Assembly (NCBI RefSeq): GCF_001612745.1
Contig: NZ_BDBA01000059.1
Location: forward strand, 1-64,000
Length of the DNA stretch: 64,000 bases
Direction of reading: 5' to 3'
Origin: Nocardia amamiensis NBRC 102102
GTDB lineage: Bacteria > Actinomycetota > Actinomycetes > Mycobacteriales > Mycobacteriaceae
Both the position numbers and the translations under genes were made by a program. Shown piece by piece: positions 50,012-58,551 of the stretch (within the stretch, counting starts at the first letter, position 1; each line of letters starts with the position of its first letter). Below the pieces are notes generated by a model. The model saw only the letters and a list, made by a program, of their open reading frames with translations, did not search any database and was not told where the DNA came from.

Positions 50012-50953
50012 GTGCTGCCCATCCCAGCGCCGATGCTGGCCGTACCGGGCGATCCCCCGGAGGGCAGCATGTGGGCGCGCGAATTCAAATGGGACGGCGT
50101 CCGGGCCGGGCTCCGCGTAGAAGACGGTAGCTGCACGATAATCAGCCGCAATGGCCGAGCCCTCACCGCATCGTTTCCCGACATCTGCCACGCCCTGCTC
50201 GAGCTGACAGGCCGCCGCTGCATCCTCGACGGCGAAATCGTCGCGCCGCACCCCGCCACCGGCGTGCCGAACTTCGGCCGACTCCAACACCGGCTCGGAG
50301 CACGACCGACACCGCAACGCCTCGCCGCAACCCCGACCCAGATATTCCTGTTCGATCTGACCTGGCTCGATGACCGCAGCACCATGATGGCGAGCTACCT
50401 GGAACGACGCGAACTGCTCGACTCGCTCGGTCTCGAAAGCCCCACCGTCCGCACCCCGCCATACTTCCTCGCCGACCCCGCCGGGATGCTCGAAGTGGCC
50501 GCATCTGCCCAGGTCGAAGGCATCGTCTCGAAAAGAACCGACTCCCGCTACCGCCCCGGGCGGCACCCAACATGGGTCAAACACCCCATCCGGCGAACGA
50601 CCGAAGGACTCATCCTGGCCGCCCTCCCCGGACGTGCTCACCGAGACACCTTCGGCGCCCTGGCCCTCGGCGCCTACGACCAGCACGGACAGCTGGTCTA
50701 CATCGGCTCGGTCGGCACCGGCTTCTCGAGTCAGGCCCGACGAGCAATCCGGGCCGCCCTCGACGACATCGCCCGCGACACAAGCCCGCTCCCCCGTCTC
50801 GCTCCGAAAGACATTGAGGCCCAAGCCTACTGGGTAGAACCCGTGATCGTCGCCGACATCCGATACCGGGAATTCGCCGGTGTCCTGCGGCACGCCTCGT
50901 TCCGAGGAATCAGACCGGATCGCGACCCCACCGACGTCACGATACCCATCTGA
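50012..50953 (+). CDS. ATP-dependent DNA ligase (LigD/LigC-like), 313 aa
   Basis: Nucleotidyltransferase motif I is FKWDGVRAG with the AMP-accepting Lys near residue 26; motif III ILDGEIVAP near 71-79; motif IV VEGIVSKRTDSRY near 168-180; motif V TWVKHP near 187. A short OB-fold domain follows (LILAALPG...FGALALGAYDQHGQLVYIGSVGTGF). This is the minimal ligase of non-homologous end-joining systems; polymerase, nuclease and Ku genes are not adjacent, so it resembles standalone LigC-type copies. Start GTG 50012. Confidence 0.85.
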   Translation: MLPIPAPMLAVPGDPPEGSMWAREFKWDGVRAGLRVEDGSCTIISRNGRALTASFPDICHALLELTGRRCILDGEIVAPHPATGVPNFGRLQHRLGARPTPQRLAATPTQIFLFDLTWLDDRSTMMASYLERRELLDSLGLESPTVRTPPYFLADPAGMLEVAASAQVEGIVSKRTDSRYRPGRHPTWVKHPIRRTTEGLILAALPGRAHRDTFGALALGAYDQHGQLVYIGSVGTGFSSQARRAIRAALDDIARDTSPLPRLAPKDIEAQAYWVEPVIVADIRYREFAGVLRHASFRGIRPDRDPTDVTIPI

Positions 50954-51034
50954 CCGGGGATCTGCGACGCTGGTCACCGCCGCGGCCGCGTTGGGCCGGA
51001 GGCCGGAACCACAGCGATAGAGGCAGGCGGGGAC

Positions 51035-51364
51035 ATGGACGAGAACGGCACGAGGCGGGCAATTGTGTACTCGGACAACCAGGTCCGCGTCTGCGAAGAC
51101 AAATGCACCACCTGCATCTTCCGCCCCGAAAACCTGATGATGCTGCGGCCCGGCCGCCGCGCGCAGATGGTGCGTGAAGCGATCCGCAACGAGGGACACA
51201 TCACCTGCCATTCCACCCTCGACCAGGAGCGATCCGCAATATGCCGGGGTTTCGCCGATCTGCCGGCCGCCCAACAACGCAGTCTTGCCCTTCGCCTAGG
51301 CGCTGCACTCGGAATCCTGACCTACGTCTCAGCCGAGAACGGCCATCTACACTCAGCGCGATGA
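51035..51364 (+). CDS. Conserved CxxCIFRP-type protein, 109 aa
   Basis: The segment CEDKCTTCIFRPENLMMLRPGR, TCHSTLDQERSAICRGFAD recurs in small proteins of actinobacterial chromosomes and phages. Cys positions (CxxxCxxC...C...C) suggest a metal site, probably zinc or iron-sulfur. No enzymatic activity is known to me. It lies between the ligase and a Nudix gene, all on the plus strand. Confidence 0.6.
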   Translation: MDENGTRRAIVYSDNQVRVCEDKCTTCIFRPENLMMLRPGRRAQMVREAIRNEGHITCHSTLDQERSAICRGFADLPAAQQRSLALRLGAALGILTYVSAENGHLHSAR

Positions 51365-51403
51365 TCGGATGGTCTACCCGGCCTGAGCCGTTGGGAGCGA
51401 ACC

Positions 51404-51859
51404 GTGGTTGAGCGTTATCGCACCATTGTGGATGTGCACCTGGTGCTGGTCCGAGACGGGAAACTGCTGTGGTCCCGGCGGGCGAATACCGGCTACGCCG
51501 ACGGCCAGCTGGCACTTGTCTCGGGGCATCTGGAAACCGGTGAAGACGTCGTCGACGCGGCGATACGCGAGGCCGCTGAGGAGATCGGGATCCGGCTCCG
51601 CCGCGAGGATCTGTCGTGCGTGCACGTCATGCACCACCGCAACGGCCAGGAGGAGCCGCGGGTCGGGTTCTTCTTCGAGGCAAGCCGCTGGGAAGGCGAC
51701 CCGGTCAACCGCGAACCACACAAGTGCTCCGAACTCGTCTGGCGCGAGATATCCGACATTGCTGAGGACACCGTGCCCTACCCCGCCGACGCGATCCGCC
51801 GAATCATCAAGGGCGAAGGATTCAGCGTGCACGGATGGACTGCTACGCACCCGGATTGA
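51404..51859 (+). CDS. Nudix hydrolase, 151 aa
   Basis: A perfect Nudix box is present: GHLETGEDVVDAAIREAAEEIGI near residues 41-63. The preceding strand VDVHLVLVRDGKLLWSRRANTGYADGQLALVSG and the LxW motif ELVWREISDI match pyrophosphatases acting on nucleotide derivatives or sanitising oxidised nucleotides. GTG 51404 has GGGAG 7 nt upstream. Substrate not predictable. Confidence 0.85.
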   Translation: MVERYRTIVDVHLVLVRDGKLLWSRRANTGYADGQLALVSGHLETGEDVVDAAIREAAEEIGIRLRREDLSCVHVMHHRNGQEEPRVGFFFEASRWEGDPVNREPHKCSELVWREISDIAEDTVPYPADAIRRIIKGEGFSVHGWTATHPD

Positions 51860-51961
51860 CCTCTAGATCCCCTGCACAACAATATGTTCCGCCCGGGCTG
51901 CCGGTGAGACGCAGACGAGCGAACACCTACGTGACAGCCTGGCCCCGAAGGGGAGGTCACC

Positions 51962-52471
51962 GTGCCCGACCGGCGCGACGACACCGACACCGAGTCCGGC
52001 GTACCGGTGCCTCGGGTGCTGATGTCGCTGCATGCGCAGTACTACGACATGATCATGGGCGGCGAGAAGGTCTATGAGTACCGCAAGCGCTACCCAACCA
52101 CCGGCGCATCAGCCTGGTACGTGTACCTGACTGCGCCGACCAGCATCCTCACCGCGGTCATCGACCTCGCCGCACCGATCCCCGGCAGCCCGACCGAAAT
52201 CGCCCAGATCGCTGAACGAGCCCGGCCCGGCAACGGCGCTTCCGTCTACGACTACCTGGCCCCCGCCGGCCGGGGCCTCGCCCTACCGATCCTCCGCGTG
52301 CGCGAATACCCCGGGCTCACCGCCGACGAACTCGCGGCCGCAGCTGGCACATGGCATCCGCCGCAAGGACATACGCTCATCGACCGCTACCCACGATTGG
52401 CGAAACTCTGCGATCAGCTGATCGCCGCGCCGATCGTGCGTGAACGCCAAGTCCAGCCCGCGCAGCCCTGA
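51962..52471 (+). CDS. ASCH/PUA-like domain protein, 169 aa
   Basis: VLMSLHAQYYDMIMGGEKVYEYRKRYP near residues 19-45 fits the ASCH domain opening (I.P.Y...I..G.K..E.R), followed by WYVYLTAPTSILTAVIDLAAPI. ASCH domains are beta-barrels thought to bind RNA or modified nucleotides. The C-terminus is helical. GTG 51962 has GGGAGG 7 nt upstream. Its 3' end overlaps the convergent HAD gene by 58 nt. Confidence 0.65.
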   Translation: MPDRRDDTDTESGVPVPRVLMSLHAQYYDMIMGGEKVYEYRKRYPTTGASAWYVYLTAPTSILTAVIDLAAPIPGSPTEIAQIAERARPGNGASVYDYLAPAGRGLALPILRVREYPGLTADELAAAAGTWHPPQGHTLIDRYPRLAKLCDQLIAAPIVRERQVQPAQP

Positions 52472-53235
52472 GCCGAGGAATCTCGTTCGGTCACGCCTCG
52501 GCCAGCGCTGTGCTTGGCCGACTCTTCGACTGAGCCGATCCGAGACCGCTCGATGACCATCCTGCGCGCGGCCAGTTCGGGCAGCAGATGCGCGATATCG
52601 GCGCGTAGGCGGCCGGGATCGGTGTAGTGGTAGGCGGATCCACCCCACTCCCGGAAGATTTGGCAGGTGTCGGCACAGTCGTCGATGAGGACCGCGTCGA
52701 CCGGGGTCAGGCCGTAGCGCTCCAAGGTTGGGCCGAAGAAGCGGTCGGGTGACTCTTTCTTCAGCGACCCGACCGACGAGGAGACGATCAGCTCGTCGAT
52801 CCGCAGTTCACATGTAAGCACGCGCGGCGCGGCGCGGACGAAGCATTCCATGTTGTCGCTGGCGACGGCGAGGAAGGCGCGGTCGCGCAAGGAACGAACG
52901 ATGTCGGCCATCGCCGGGTTGATCTTCGCATTGCGGCAGTCCCGCAACAGCTCTCGCAACAGGTAGTCGTCGTTGTACCCACGCGGCAAGCTGAGGTCCA
53001 GGGTTTGAATGACCTGTTCGTTGGTGACTTGGCCGCGCATCCAGGCGCCGACGAATTCCCTGCGCCCGCGGAACAGATCCTCAAGCGCGGCATTCAGACG
53101 CCCCGCGAGGGGATGACGTTGATTGCGAAGGATTGAGTCCCAGAACCGAGCGGTGGACAGGGTGTTGTACCAATCGAAAAACACGAAGGTCGGGAAGATC
53201 GCAAGCACACACTGACCTGTGGCGCGGTTTGTCAT
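52414..53235 (-). CDS. HAD-family hydrolase, 273 aa
   Basis: Motif I reads VFFDWYNTLS near residues 18-27, with Asp then Tyr instead of the common DxD, so the general acid is altered. Motif II is AVASDNME, motif III the Lys in SLKKESPDRFFGP, and motif IV VLIDDCADTCQIF. The layout is that of a HAD phosphatase-like protein of the beta-phosphoglucomutase/epoxide-hydrolase-N group. The Asp-to-Tyr change may reduce phosphatase activity. The last 30 residues run past the end of the convergent ASCH gene and look unconserved. Confidence 0.75.
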   Translation of the reverse strand: MTNRATGQCVLAIFPTFVFFDWYNTLSTARFWDSILRNQRHPLAGRLNAALEDLFRGRREFVGAWMRGQVTNEQVIQTLDLSLPRGYNDDYLLRELLRDCRNAKINPAMADIVRSLRDRAFLAVASDNMECFVRAAPRVLTCELRIDELIVSSSVGSLKKESPDRFFGPTLERYGLTPVDAVLIDDCADTCQIFREWGGSAYHYTDPGRLRADIAHLLPELAARRMVIERSRIGSVEESAKHSAGRGVTERDSSAQGCAGWTWRSRTIGAAIS

Positions 53236-53289
53236 TCGGAACTCCCAATTGCAGCTGGCCGGCCAAGTCCCAAGGGGCAGCGCAATCGG

Positions 53290-53820
53290 TCAGGCGATGC
53301 GCCGACCCTGCTCACACAACACGGTCACGTCCTCGCGGGTTGCTTCCAGCGCCGCAGACAGACGATCGGCGAGCAACGGCTTCACCAGCTTCGCGACCTC
53401 CGCCAGTGAATAGAAACCCGCCGAGATAATCTCGATCGGGTTGAGGACCATCCTGCTCACGTCTGTTTCGGTCAGCACACCACCGTCGAACACGAACACG
53501 ACCCCTTCCGGGCGGCCGTCCTGCGGGCGTACGTAGTCTACGACCAGTAGCCGACCCAATCGTCCAGCCCAGCCGATCTCCTCGCGTAGTTCTCTCTCCG
53601 CAGTCCTCCACGGCGATTCATCGGCTTCGACCGCTCCGCCGGGAATCTCCCAGTTCTTCTTGTAACTGGGTTCGACCAGCAACACCTGGCCTAGTGCATC
53701 CCGGAACAAGACCCCGGCAGCCATACGTTTGCGGTTCAGCGTCGCAACATACTGCTCCACCGGCAGCACCTCGGTGCTGGTCGCCCCAGGTGCACTCGAC
53801 GCAGTCACCTGCGACAGCAT
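53290..53820 (-). CDS. Nudix hydrolase, about 176 aa
   Basis: A Nudix box is visible: GGAVEADESPWRTAERELREEIGW near residues 60-83. LNRKRMAAGVLFRDALGQVLLVEPSYKKNWEIPGG precedes it, the usual approach strand. DYVRPQDGRPEGVVFVFDGG follows. The start is placed at ATG 53820; a longer frame reaches 54081 but overlaps the divergent promoter region. It is a second Nudix gene within 2.5 kb, so nucleotide clean-up is a theme here; substrate unknown. Confidence 0.8.
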   Translation of the reverse strand: MLSQVTASSAPGATSTEVLPVEQYVATLNRKRMAAGVLFRDALGQVLLVEPSYKKNWEIPGGAVEADESPWRTAERELREEIGWAGRLGRLLVVDYVRPQDGRPEGVVFVFDGGVLTETDVSRMVLNPIEIISAGFYSLAEVAKLVKPLLADRLSAALEATREDVTVLCEQGRRIA

Positions 53821-54031
53821 AGCCAAATCTCGCGCGCGATCCGTGTCATCGACAACCGCTACCCCTAAGATATGAACCGCCAAGGCGCTGGCACGAATCT
53901 GAGCCGCCCCGCCCACGCCGGGAGCAGCACTGATGACCGAAGGGTCTAGGACCGTCGCGCCAAATTCTGCCTGTCGACATGCGCACCAGGTGGGGATGCG
54001 TGGGGTTCGCCGCCGGAATGACGAGTCGACC

Positions 54032-55138
54032 ATGCCTAGGCACAACGCCCAAGCTAAACGAGCCCGCCGGGCCCGCGCCACCGAAGCCGGGATCTCCTAC
54101 ACCGCAGCATTTTTCGCAGATCCTCACCGATCTCCGCCGCGCTTTGCCGACGACGACTTCCGCACCGCCAGCCGAACCGAGGAGGCACCGGCCGGAACCC
54201 GGCATGTGCAAGTCGCCCGCGGACAGGGTTACGTTCAGCTGCGCGCGGCCGGTGACCCGGCAGTGATCACCTTCACCACCGAGCAGTTCGACCGTTACCA
54301 ACTCGGAGCACGCCGCGGCCACCCGACCGGTACCCCACTGTTCGTGGTCACCCGCGAAGACGACTGGCGTTTCCTCAACGCCGAAGATCCCGACGGGACG
54401 ATCCGGACAGACTCCCACGGGCACGTTTGCTTTCTCGACGGCGTCTTTCGAGGCGAATTCGGCGGCCCGGAAACCGGTCGCACCAAGGGGCTTTCGACCG
54501 GCGGTGCGATGATGACCCGGACCTACCCTATCGTCGACGACGCCGAAATCGGACGCGATGACGACGCCCTGACCTGCGCCCGCAAGATATGGAGGGCGCT
54601 GGCGCCGCTGATCGCCGCCACACCGACGATGCGCCAGTTCGATTCCCGCGGCCGCCTCACCCGACGCGCCCGGCTGGCCACCGACCTACCCAATGAACCG
54701 ACAGCTGTCCCGGTATACCGCGATCGCACGACCCGGTTGCTGGCGCTCGACTTCGACGGTCCCGACCAGGACCTGCGAATCGACGCCGACATCCGGCAGA
54801 TGGTGGGGTGGATCTACAGCTGTGGCGGCGAGGTGATCACCGACCGGACCACCACCGGGCGCGGCCGGCACGTGCTCGTCCCGCTGGCGACCGACGTCAC
54901 CTGTGCCGACCTTGCACCGACGCTGCGGTCTCTGGCACGGCTGCTGCCGACCCTCGACATCACGGTGATGCTCAACGACACCCACGGCGCCATCATCCCG
55001 CCGGGCTCCCCCACCGCGGCAAAAGGTTTTCGAGCCCTGGATCGTCCGATCGGGGCTGCGGTCGAAGCCCTGACGAAGCGGTGTGCCCCCGAATTCCTCG
55101 ACCGCTTGACGCTGCTCACCAGCGTGTTCGCCGACTGA
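54032..55138 (+). CDS. AEP primase-like protein, possibly truncated, 368 aa
   Basis: Residues about 210-330 show an archaeo-eukaryotic-primase-like pattern: TTRLLALDFDGPDQDL (the hhDhD metal site), then GGEVITDRTTTGRGRHVLVPL (the sxH motif region), then LDITVMLNDTHGAIIPPGSP. The N-terminus carries the basic KRARRARATEAGISYTAAF motif also seen at 48175. Plasmid replication proteins of this type normally continue with a helicase or primase-C-terminal domain; here translation stops soon after the primase-like part. It may be a truncated plasmid replicase or a standalone primase. The start is ATG 54032. The flanking DNA has no other replication gene. Confidence 0.5.
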   Translation: MPRHNAQAKRARRARATEAGISYTAAFFADPHRSPPRFADDDFRTASRTEEAPAGTRHVQVARGQGYVQLRAAGDPAVITFTTEQFDRYQLGARRGHPTGTPLFVVTREDDWRFLNAEDPDGTIRTDSHGHVCFLDGVFRGEFGGPETGRTKGLSTGGAMMTRTYPIVDDAEIGRDDDALTCARKIWRALAPLIAATPTMRQFDSRGRLTRRARLATDLPNEPTAVPVYRDRTTRLLALDFDGPDQDLRIDADIRQMVGWIYSCGGEVITDRTTTGRGRHVLVPLATDVTCADLAPTLRSLARLLPTLDITVMLNDTHGAIIPPGSPTAAKGFRALDRPIGAAVEALTKRCAPEFLDRLTLLTSVFAD

Positions 55139-55284
55139 TAAAGCGTCCCCGATCGTTCGCCGCCCAGCAGAGCCTTGCAAATTTGGGAGCCATCCTGTGT
55201 GCCGACCTGATTGGGTTCGTGAAGGGACTCGGACGACTGGCTGTGGCCCTGGATGCGAGGGCCTGGCCAGTCTGTCGGATTCGT

Positions 55285-56256
55285 CTATCCGGCGCGGTGG
55301 AAATTCCATGCGTCGCTTACGATGTCGGCGAGTTCGGGCCGCTGCGGCTTCCAGCCGAGTACTCGGTGTGCCTTCTCGCTGGAAGCGATGCAGATCGCTG
55401 GGTCACCGGGTCGCCGGTCGCCGAACTGGACCGGGAAGTCTCGACCGGTCACCTCCCGCACGGCGTCGAGCACCTGGCGGTTGGTGTGCCCCTGCCCGTT
55501 GCCCAGGTTGATGATCTCGTGACAGCCCGGCTCGATGGCGTCGAGCGCGAGCAGATGCGCGCTGGCAAGGTCACTGACGTGGATGTAGTCCCGGATACAC
55601 GTTCCATCGACGGTCGGGTAGTCGGTGCCGTACAGCGTGAACGAATCCCGTTGTCCGAGTGCGGCTTGCAGCAGGATCGGGATGAGGTGGGTTTCGGGGT
55701 CGTGCCGTTCGCCGAGCCAGCGCCCGCCAGCCGCCCGGACTGCGCCGCTGGCGTTGAAGTAGCGCAGGCTCGCGGCGGCGAGCGGGCCTGCGCCGCATTC
55801 GCCGCTGATCATCAGGTCAATGGCGAGCTTGGTGGCCGCGTACGGGTTCTTGGGGCTGACCGTCGCGTCCTCATCGAACGCGGTGGTGCCGTCTCCGGTG
55901 TACATCGAACCGGTACTCGAGAAGATCAGCCGCGGAACCTGGGCGGCGCGGACCGCGCGCAGCAACGCCAAGGACCCTTCGATGTTCTGGTGCCAGTATT
56001 TCTCGGGGTCGCGCACCGATTCGGCGACTTCGATCTTTGCCGCGAAGTGGAGAACACCGTCGAATCCGGAACCGGCGGTGAGGATTTCGGCGCTGTCGTG
56101 GACCGATGCGCGGTGCAGGACAACGCCGTCGGGGACGTTCTCGGCGAATCCGGTTGACAGGTCATCGAGTACTTCGACCTGGTGGCCGGCCTCAACGAGC
56201 TGGTGGGTCACGACGGACCCGATATATCCGGCACCGCCGGTGACGAGCAGCTTCAC
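55285..56256 (-). CDS. UDP-glucose 4-epimerase-like SDR enzyme, 323 aa
   Basis: KLLVTGGAGYIGSVVTHQL is the extended-SDR NAD motif; DVLHFAAK-like LHFAAKIEVAESV follows; the catalytic Ser/Thr is in IFSSTGSMYTGDG and YxxxK is NPYAATK. RDYIHVSDLASAHLLAL and GTDYPTVDGTCIRDY match GalE. It would epimerise or dehydrogenate an NDP-sugar. It is the last gene of the eight-gene minus-strand operon, 24 nt after the methyltransferase. GTG 56256 has GGAGGA 6 nt before. The operon context suggests a sugar or sugar-nucleotide substrate specific to that pathway rather than galactose use. Confidence 0.85.
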   Translation of the reverse strand: MKLLVTGGAGYIGSVVTHQLVEAGHQVEVLDDLSTGFAENVPDGVVLHRASVHDSAEILTAGSGFDGVLHFAAKIEVAESVRDPEKYWHQNIEGSLALLRAVRAAQVPRLIFSSTGSMYTGDGTTAFDEDATVSPKNPYAATKLAIDLMISGECGAGPLAAASLRYFNASGAVRAAGGRWLGERHDPETHLIPILLQAALGQRDSFTLYGTDYPTVDGTCIRDYIHVSDLASAHLLALDAIEPGCHEIINLGNGQGHTNRQVLDAVREVTGRDFPVQFGDRRPGDPAICIASSEKAHRVLGWKPQRPELADIVSDAWNFHRAG

Positions 56257-56279
56257 GGGTTGTCCTCCACAGGGGGTCG

Positions 56280-57080
56280 TCAGATGGTGGCCGTGGCCAG
56301 AATGTAGCCCTTGGGGTCGCGGAACTGCTGTCCGGGCCGAGTGGCGAACCAGTCGGTGATGTCGGCTGCGACGACGGCGGCGATCTCGTCGCGGGCGGGG
56401 TGGTCTTCGGTGATGCCGCAGAACGCGAACAGCGAGGTGGCGAACCTGATCAGTGGCGTGGGCTCGGTAAACACCAATGCGTTGTCGAAGCGGGCGATAT
56501 CGACCGCACCGAACACCCTGGTCATGATGTCGGGCAGGGTGGTCGAGTTGACCGTGTTCACCAACTCCGGTGCCGGTTCTATCCCGTGCTGGCGGGCCCG
56601 GTGCTCGATGATCTCACGAGTGTGGGCGGCGGTGCCGGGATGGTTCACCGTGACCGCGACGCGACCGCCGGGACGGGTGATCCGCGCGAACTCGGTCAGG
56701 GCCGCGTGCGGGTCGGGTAGGTGGTAGAGCATGTGGCGGGCGGTGACGATATCGAACGTGTCGGCCAGGAACGGCAGCGCGGCCGCGTCGCACCGGTAGG
56801 CGTCCACTCCGGTGATGGCGGCGGCCGCCGCGACCATGGCCGGGGAGTTGTCGGCCCCGACGATCCGCCCGGCGTGCCCGGAGGTGGCGAGATGGGCGAG
56901 GAACCTGCCGTCGCCGCAACCGATATCGGCAATGTCCTCGGCGCCGGTGAGCGCGAGGGCTCCCAGGACCGTGACGACCGGGTTATCGGGGTAGAGGCTG
57001 TGATCGCGGTGGGTGGCAAGGCGAATCTGCAACGGGGTGAGCGTGGAATATTCGCTGGTCACTGTCGGTGCGGCGGTCAT
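56280..57080 (-). CDS. Class I SAM-dependent methyltransferase, 266 aa
   Basis: SAM motif I is IADIGCGDGRFL near residues 55-66, motif II VGADNSPAMVAAA, motif III CDAAALPFLADTFDIVTARHMLYHL, and the LPDPHAALTEFARITRPGGRVAV stretch completes the Methyltransf_11 core. The C-terminal half is helical and could bind a hydrophobic acceptor. Start ATG overlaps the amidohydrolase stop by 4 nt (ATGA), with AGGAGG upstream. Acceptor unknown. Confidence 0.85.
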   Translation of the reverse strand: MTAAPTVTSEYSTLTPLQIRLATHRDHSLYPDNPVVTVLGALALTGAEDIADIGCGDGRFLAHLATSGHAGRIVGADNSPAMVAAAAAITGVDAYRCDAAALPFLADTFDIVTARHMLYHLPDPHAALTEFARITRPGGRVAVTVNHPGTAAHTREIIEHRARQHGIEPAPELVNTVNSTTLPDIMTRVFGAVDIARFDNALVFTEPTPLIRFATSLFAFCGITEDHPARDEIAAVVAADITDWFATRPGQQFRDPKGYILATATI

Positions 57081-58207
57081 GATCGGATGTCCTCCTGGGG
57101 AACGGGCTCGTGGTGGTGCAGATTCCCGGCGGTCATGACCAGTATCGGCCTGGTCAGCGCGGTGAGGTCGCGGGTCGGATCTCCGGACACGGCGATCAGG
57201 TCGGCGGCCCGCCCGCGCGCGAGCGTGCCGATCTCCTCGGCCAGGCCGAGCGCGTCAGCGGCGGCGCGGCCGCACAGCTCGACGACCTCGCCAGCGCTGA
57301 GTCCGAGGTCGGTGTAGGCGGGCAAGGACTGCGGGAAACGGTCATGGCGGCTGTGCGGGATGCCGGAATCGGTGCCGGGAATCAGGGTGACACCGGCGGC
57401 GAGCATGACCGACAGGTGTTCGCGGCGTACAGCCCACGGCAGGCGGCCGACGGCGTTGCGGGCGTGTTCGTTGATGGTGGGGCACACCGTGATCCCGGCA
57501 GCGGCGATCTCCACAACCAAGCCGCGATCGAAGTCGAACCCGTCCTCACTCATCCAGGTGCAATGCTCGATCGAGTCGACTCCCGCCCGCACAGCTTGCC
57601 GGATGCCGGCGGTGCCGTGCGCGTGCGCGGCGACGCGCAGACCGTGTTCACGGGCCGCAGTGACGATCGCGGCGAGCTGGCTGCCGGTGAACTGCGTTGT
57701 GTAGGGCGATGTGTGCCCGCTGGTGGTGAATCCGCCGGTGACCATTGCTTTGATCCATCGGGCACCGGCGGCCGCCGCAGTGGTAATGCGGCCGCCGATG
57801 TCGGCGGTGGTGGTGACGGCTCCTCCGAGGTGGTGGCAATGCCCGTCGGGCACGGTCAGCGGGACACCGGCCGCGGTGACCCGCAGCCCCGGCGGGGCGG
57901 GAACGTGCGGGCCTGGTCCGCCGAGGTCGCGGACGGTGGTGACCCCTGATCGCAGGATCAACGCGGCGATGTCGCGTTCGCGGGCGAGATCGGGGGACTC
58001 GGCCAGGGACAGATGGACGTGGCTGTCGATCATTCCCGGCAGCAACGTGCCGTCGGGAACGTCGATTCGGTCGGCGGCATTCCATCGGGCCGGGAGGTCA
58101 CCGACGGTGCCGATCCACACGATTCGGTCGCCATCGACGGCGACGGCACCGGACCGGATCGGCGCGCCCGCTCCGGTGAGAACCCGGTCGGCGGTGAGGA
58201 CGATCAC
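57077..58207 (-). CDS. Amidohydrolase (imidazolonepropionase-like), 376 aa
   Basis: The metal-binding HxH is in LLPGMIDSHVHLSLAESPD near residues 57-75. KAMVTGGFTTSGH carries the position of the carboxylated or bridging residue, and AAHAHGTAGIRQAVRAGVDSIEH near 192-214 supplies the next His residues. The late catalytic Asp is in IPGTDSGIPHSRH near 280-292. Closest to the metal-dependent amidohydrolase/imidazolonepropionase-related group, which hydrolyses cyclic amides or similar bonds. It is coupled by 4-nt overlaps to both neighbours. Confidence 0.8.
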   Translation of the reverse strand: MIVLTADRVLTGAGAPIRSGAVAVDGDRIVWIGTVGDLPARWNAADRIDVPDGTLLPGMIDSHVHLSLAESPDLARERDIAALILRSGVTTVRDLGGPGPHVPAPPGLRVTAAGVPLTVPDGHCHHLGGAVTTTADIGGRITTAAAAGARWIKAMVTGGFTTSGHTSPYTTQFTGSQLAAIVTAAREHGLRVAAHAHGTAGIRQAVRAGVDSIEHCTWMSEDGFDFDRGLVVEIAAAGITVCPTINEHARNAVGRLPWAVRREHLSVMLAAGVTLIPGTDSGIPHSRHDRFPQSLPAYTDLGLSAGEVVELCGRAAADALGLAEEIGTLARGRAADLIAVSGDPTRDLTALTRPILVMTAGNLHHHEPVPQEDIRS

Positions 58208-58551
58208 GGGCGGCCTGCCGTCTCGGTCGGGCGGTAGCGGTCGGCGTCGGCGAACACTTCCAGCACCAACGTGTTCGCGGCGACGGTGGCCGCGTGCGGC
58301 TGCTGGTCGGTGAGGGTGAACATCTCACCGGCCGCCAGGGTGCGGGTCGTGTCGGTGTCGGTCCGCAGTTCGATATGCCCCGCGACGACGATCCCGATTT
58401 GCGGGCCGTGTTGGTGGGTGGGAACGACCGTTTCGGCGCGGAATTGCCAGAACACGAGCTGTCCGTGGGCACCGGCCAGTAGATATCCCTGGGCGGGAAA
58501 GGCCGGCGTGATCTGGGGAAGCTGGGTGATCCAGTCGGGCCATTCGTTCAT
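58204..58551 (-). CDS. Cupin-fold protein, 115 aa
   Basis: A single cupin domain: VPTHQHGPQIGIVVAGHIEL near residues 43-62 is motif 1 (metal-binding His-x-His), and LTDQQPHAATVAANTLVLEVF near 80-100 is motif 2. It is the usual size for single-domain cupins that act as isomerases, dioxygenases or sensors. The start overlaps the nucleotidyltransferase stop as ATGA. Confidence 0.8.
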   Translation of the reverse strand: MNEWPDWITQLPQITPAFPAQGYLLAGAHGQLVFWQFRAETVVPTHQHGPQIGIVVAGHIELRTDTDTTRTLAAGEMFTLTDQQPHAATVAANTLVLEVFADADRYRPTETAGRP

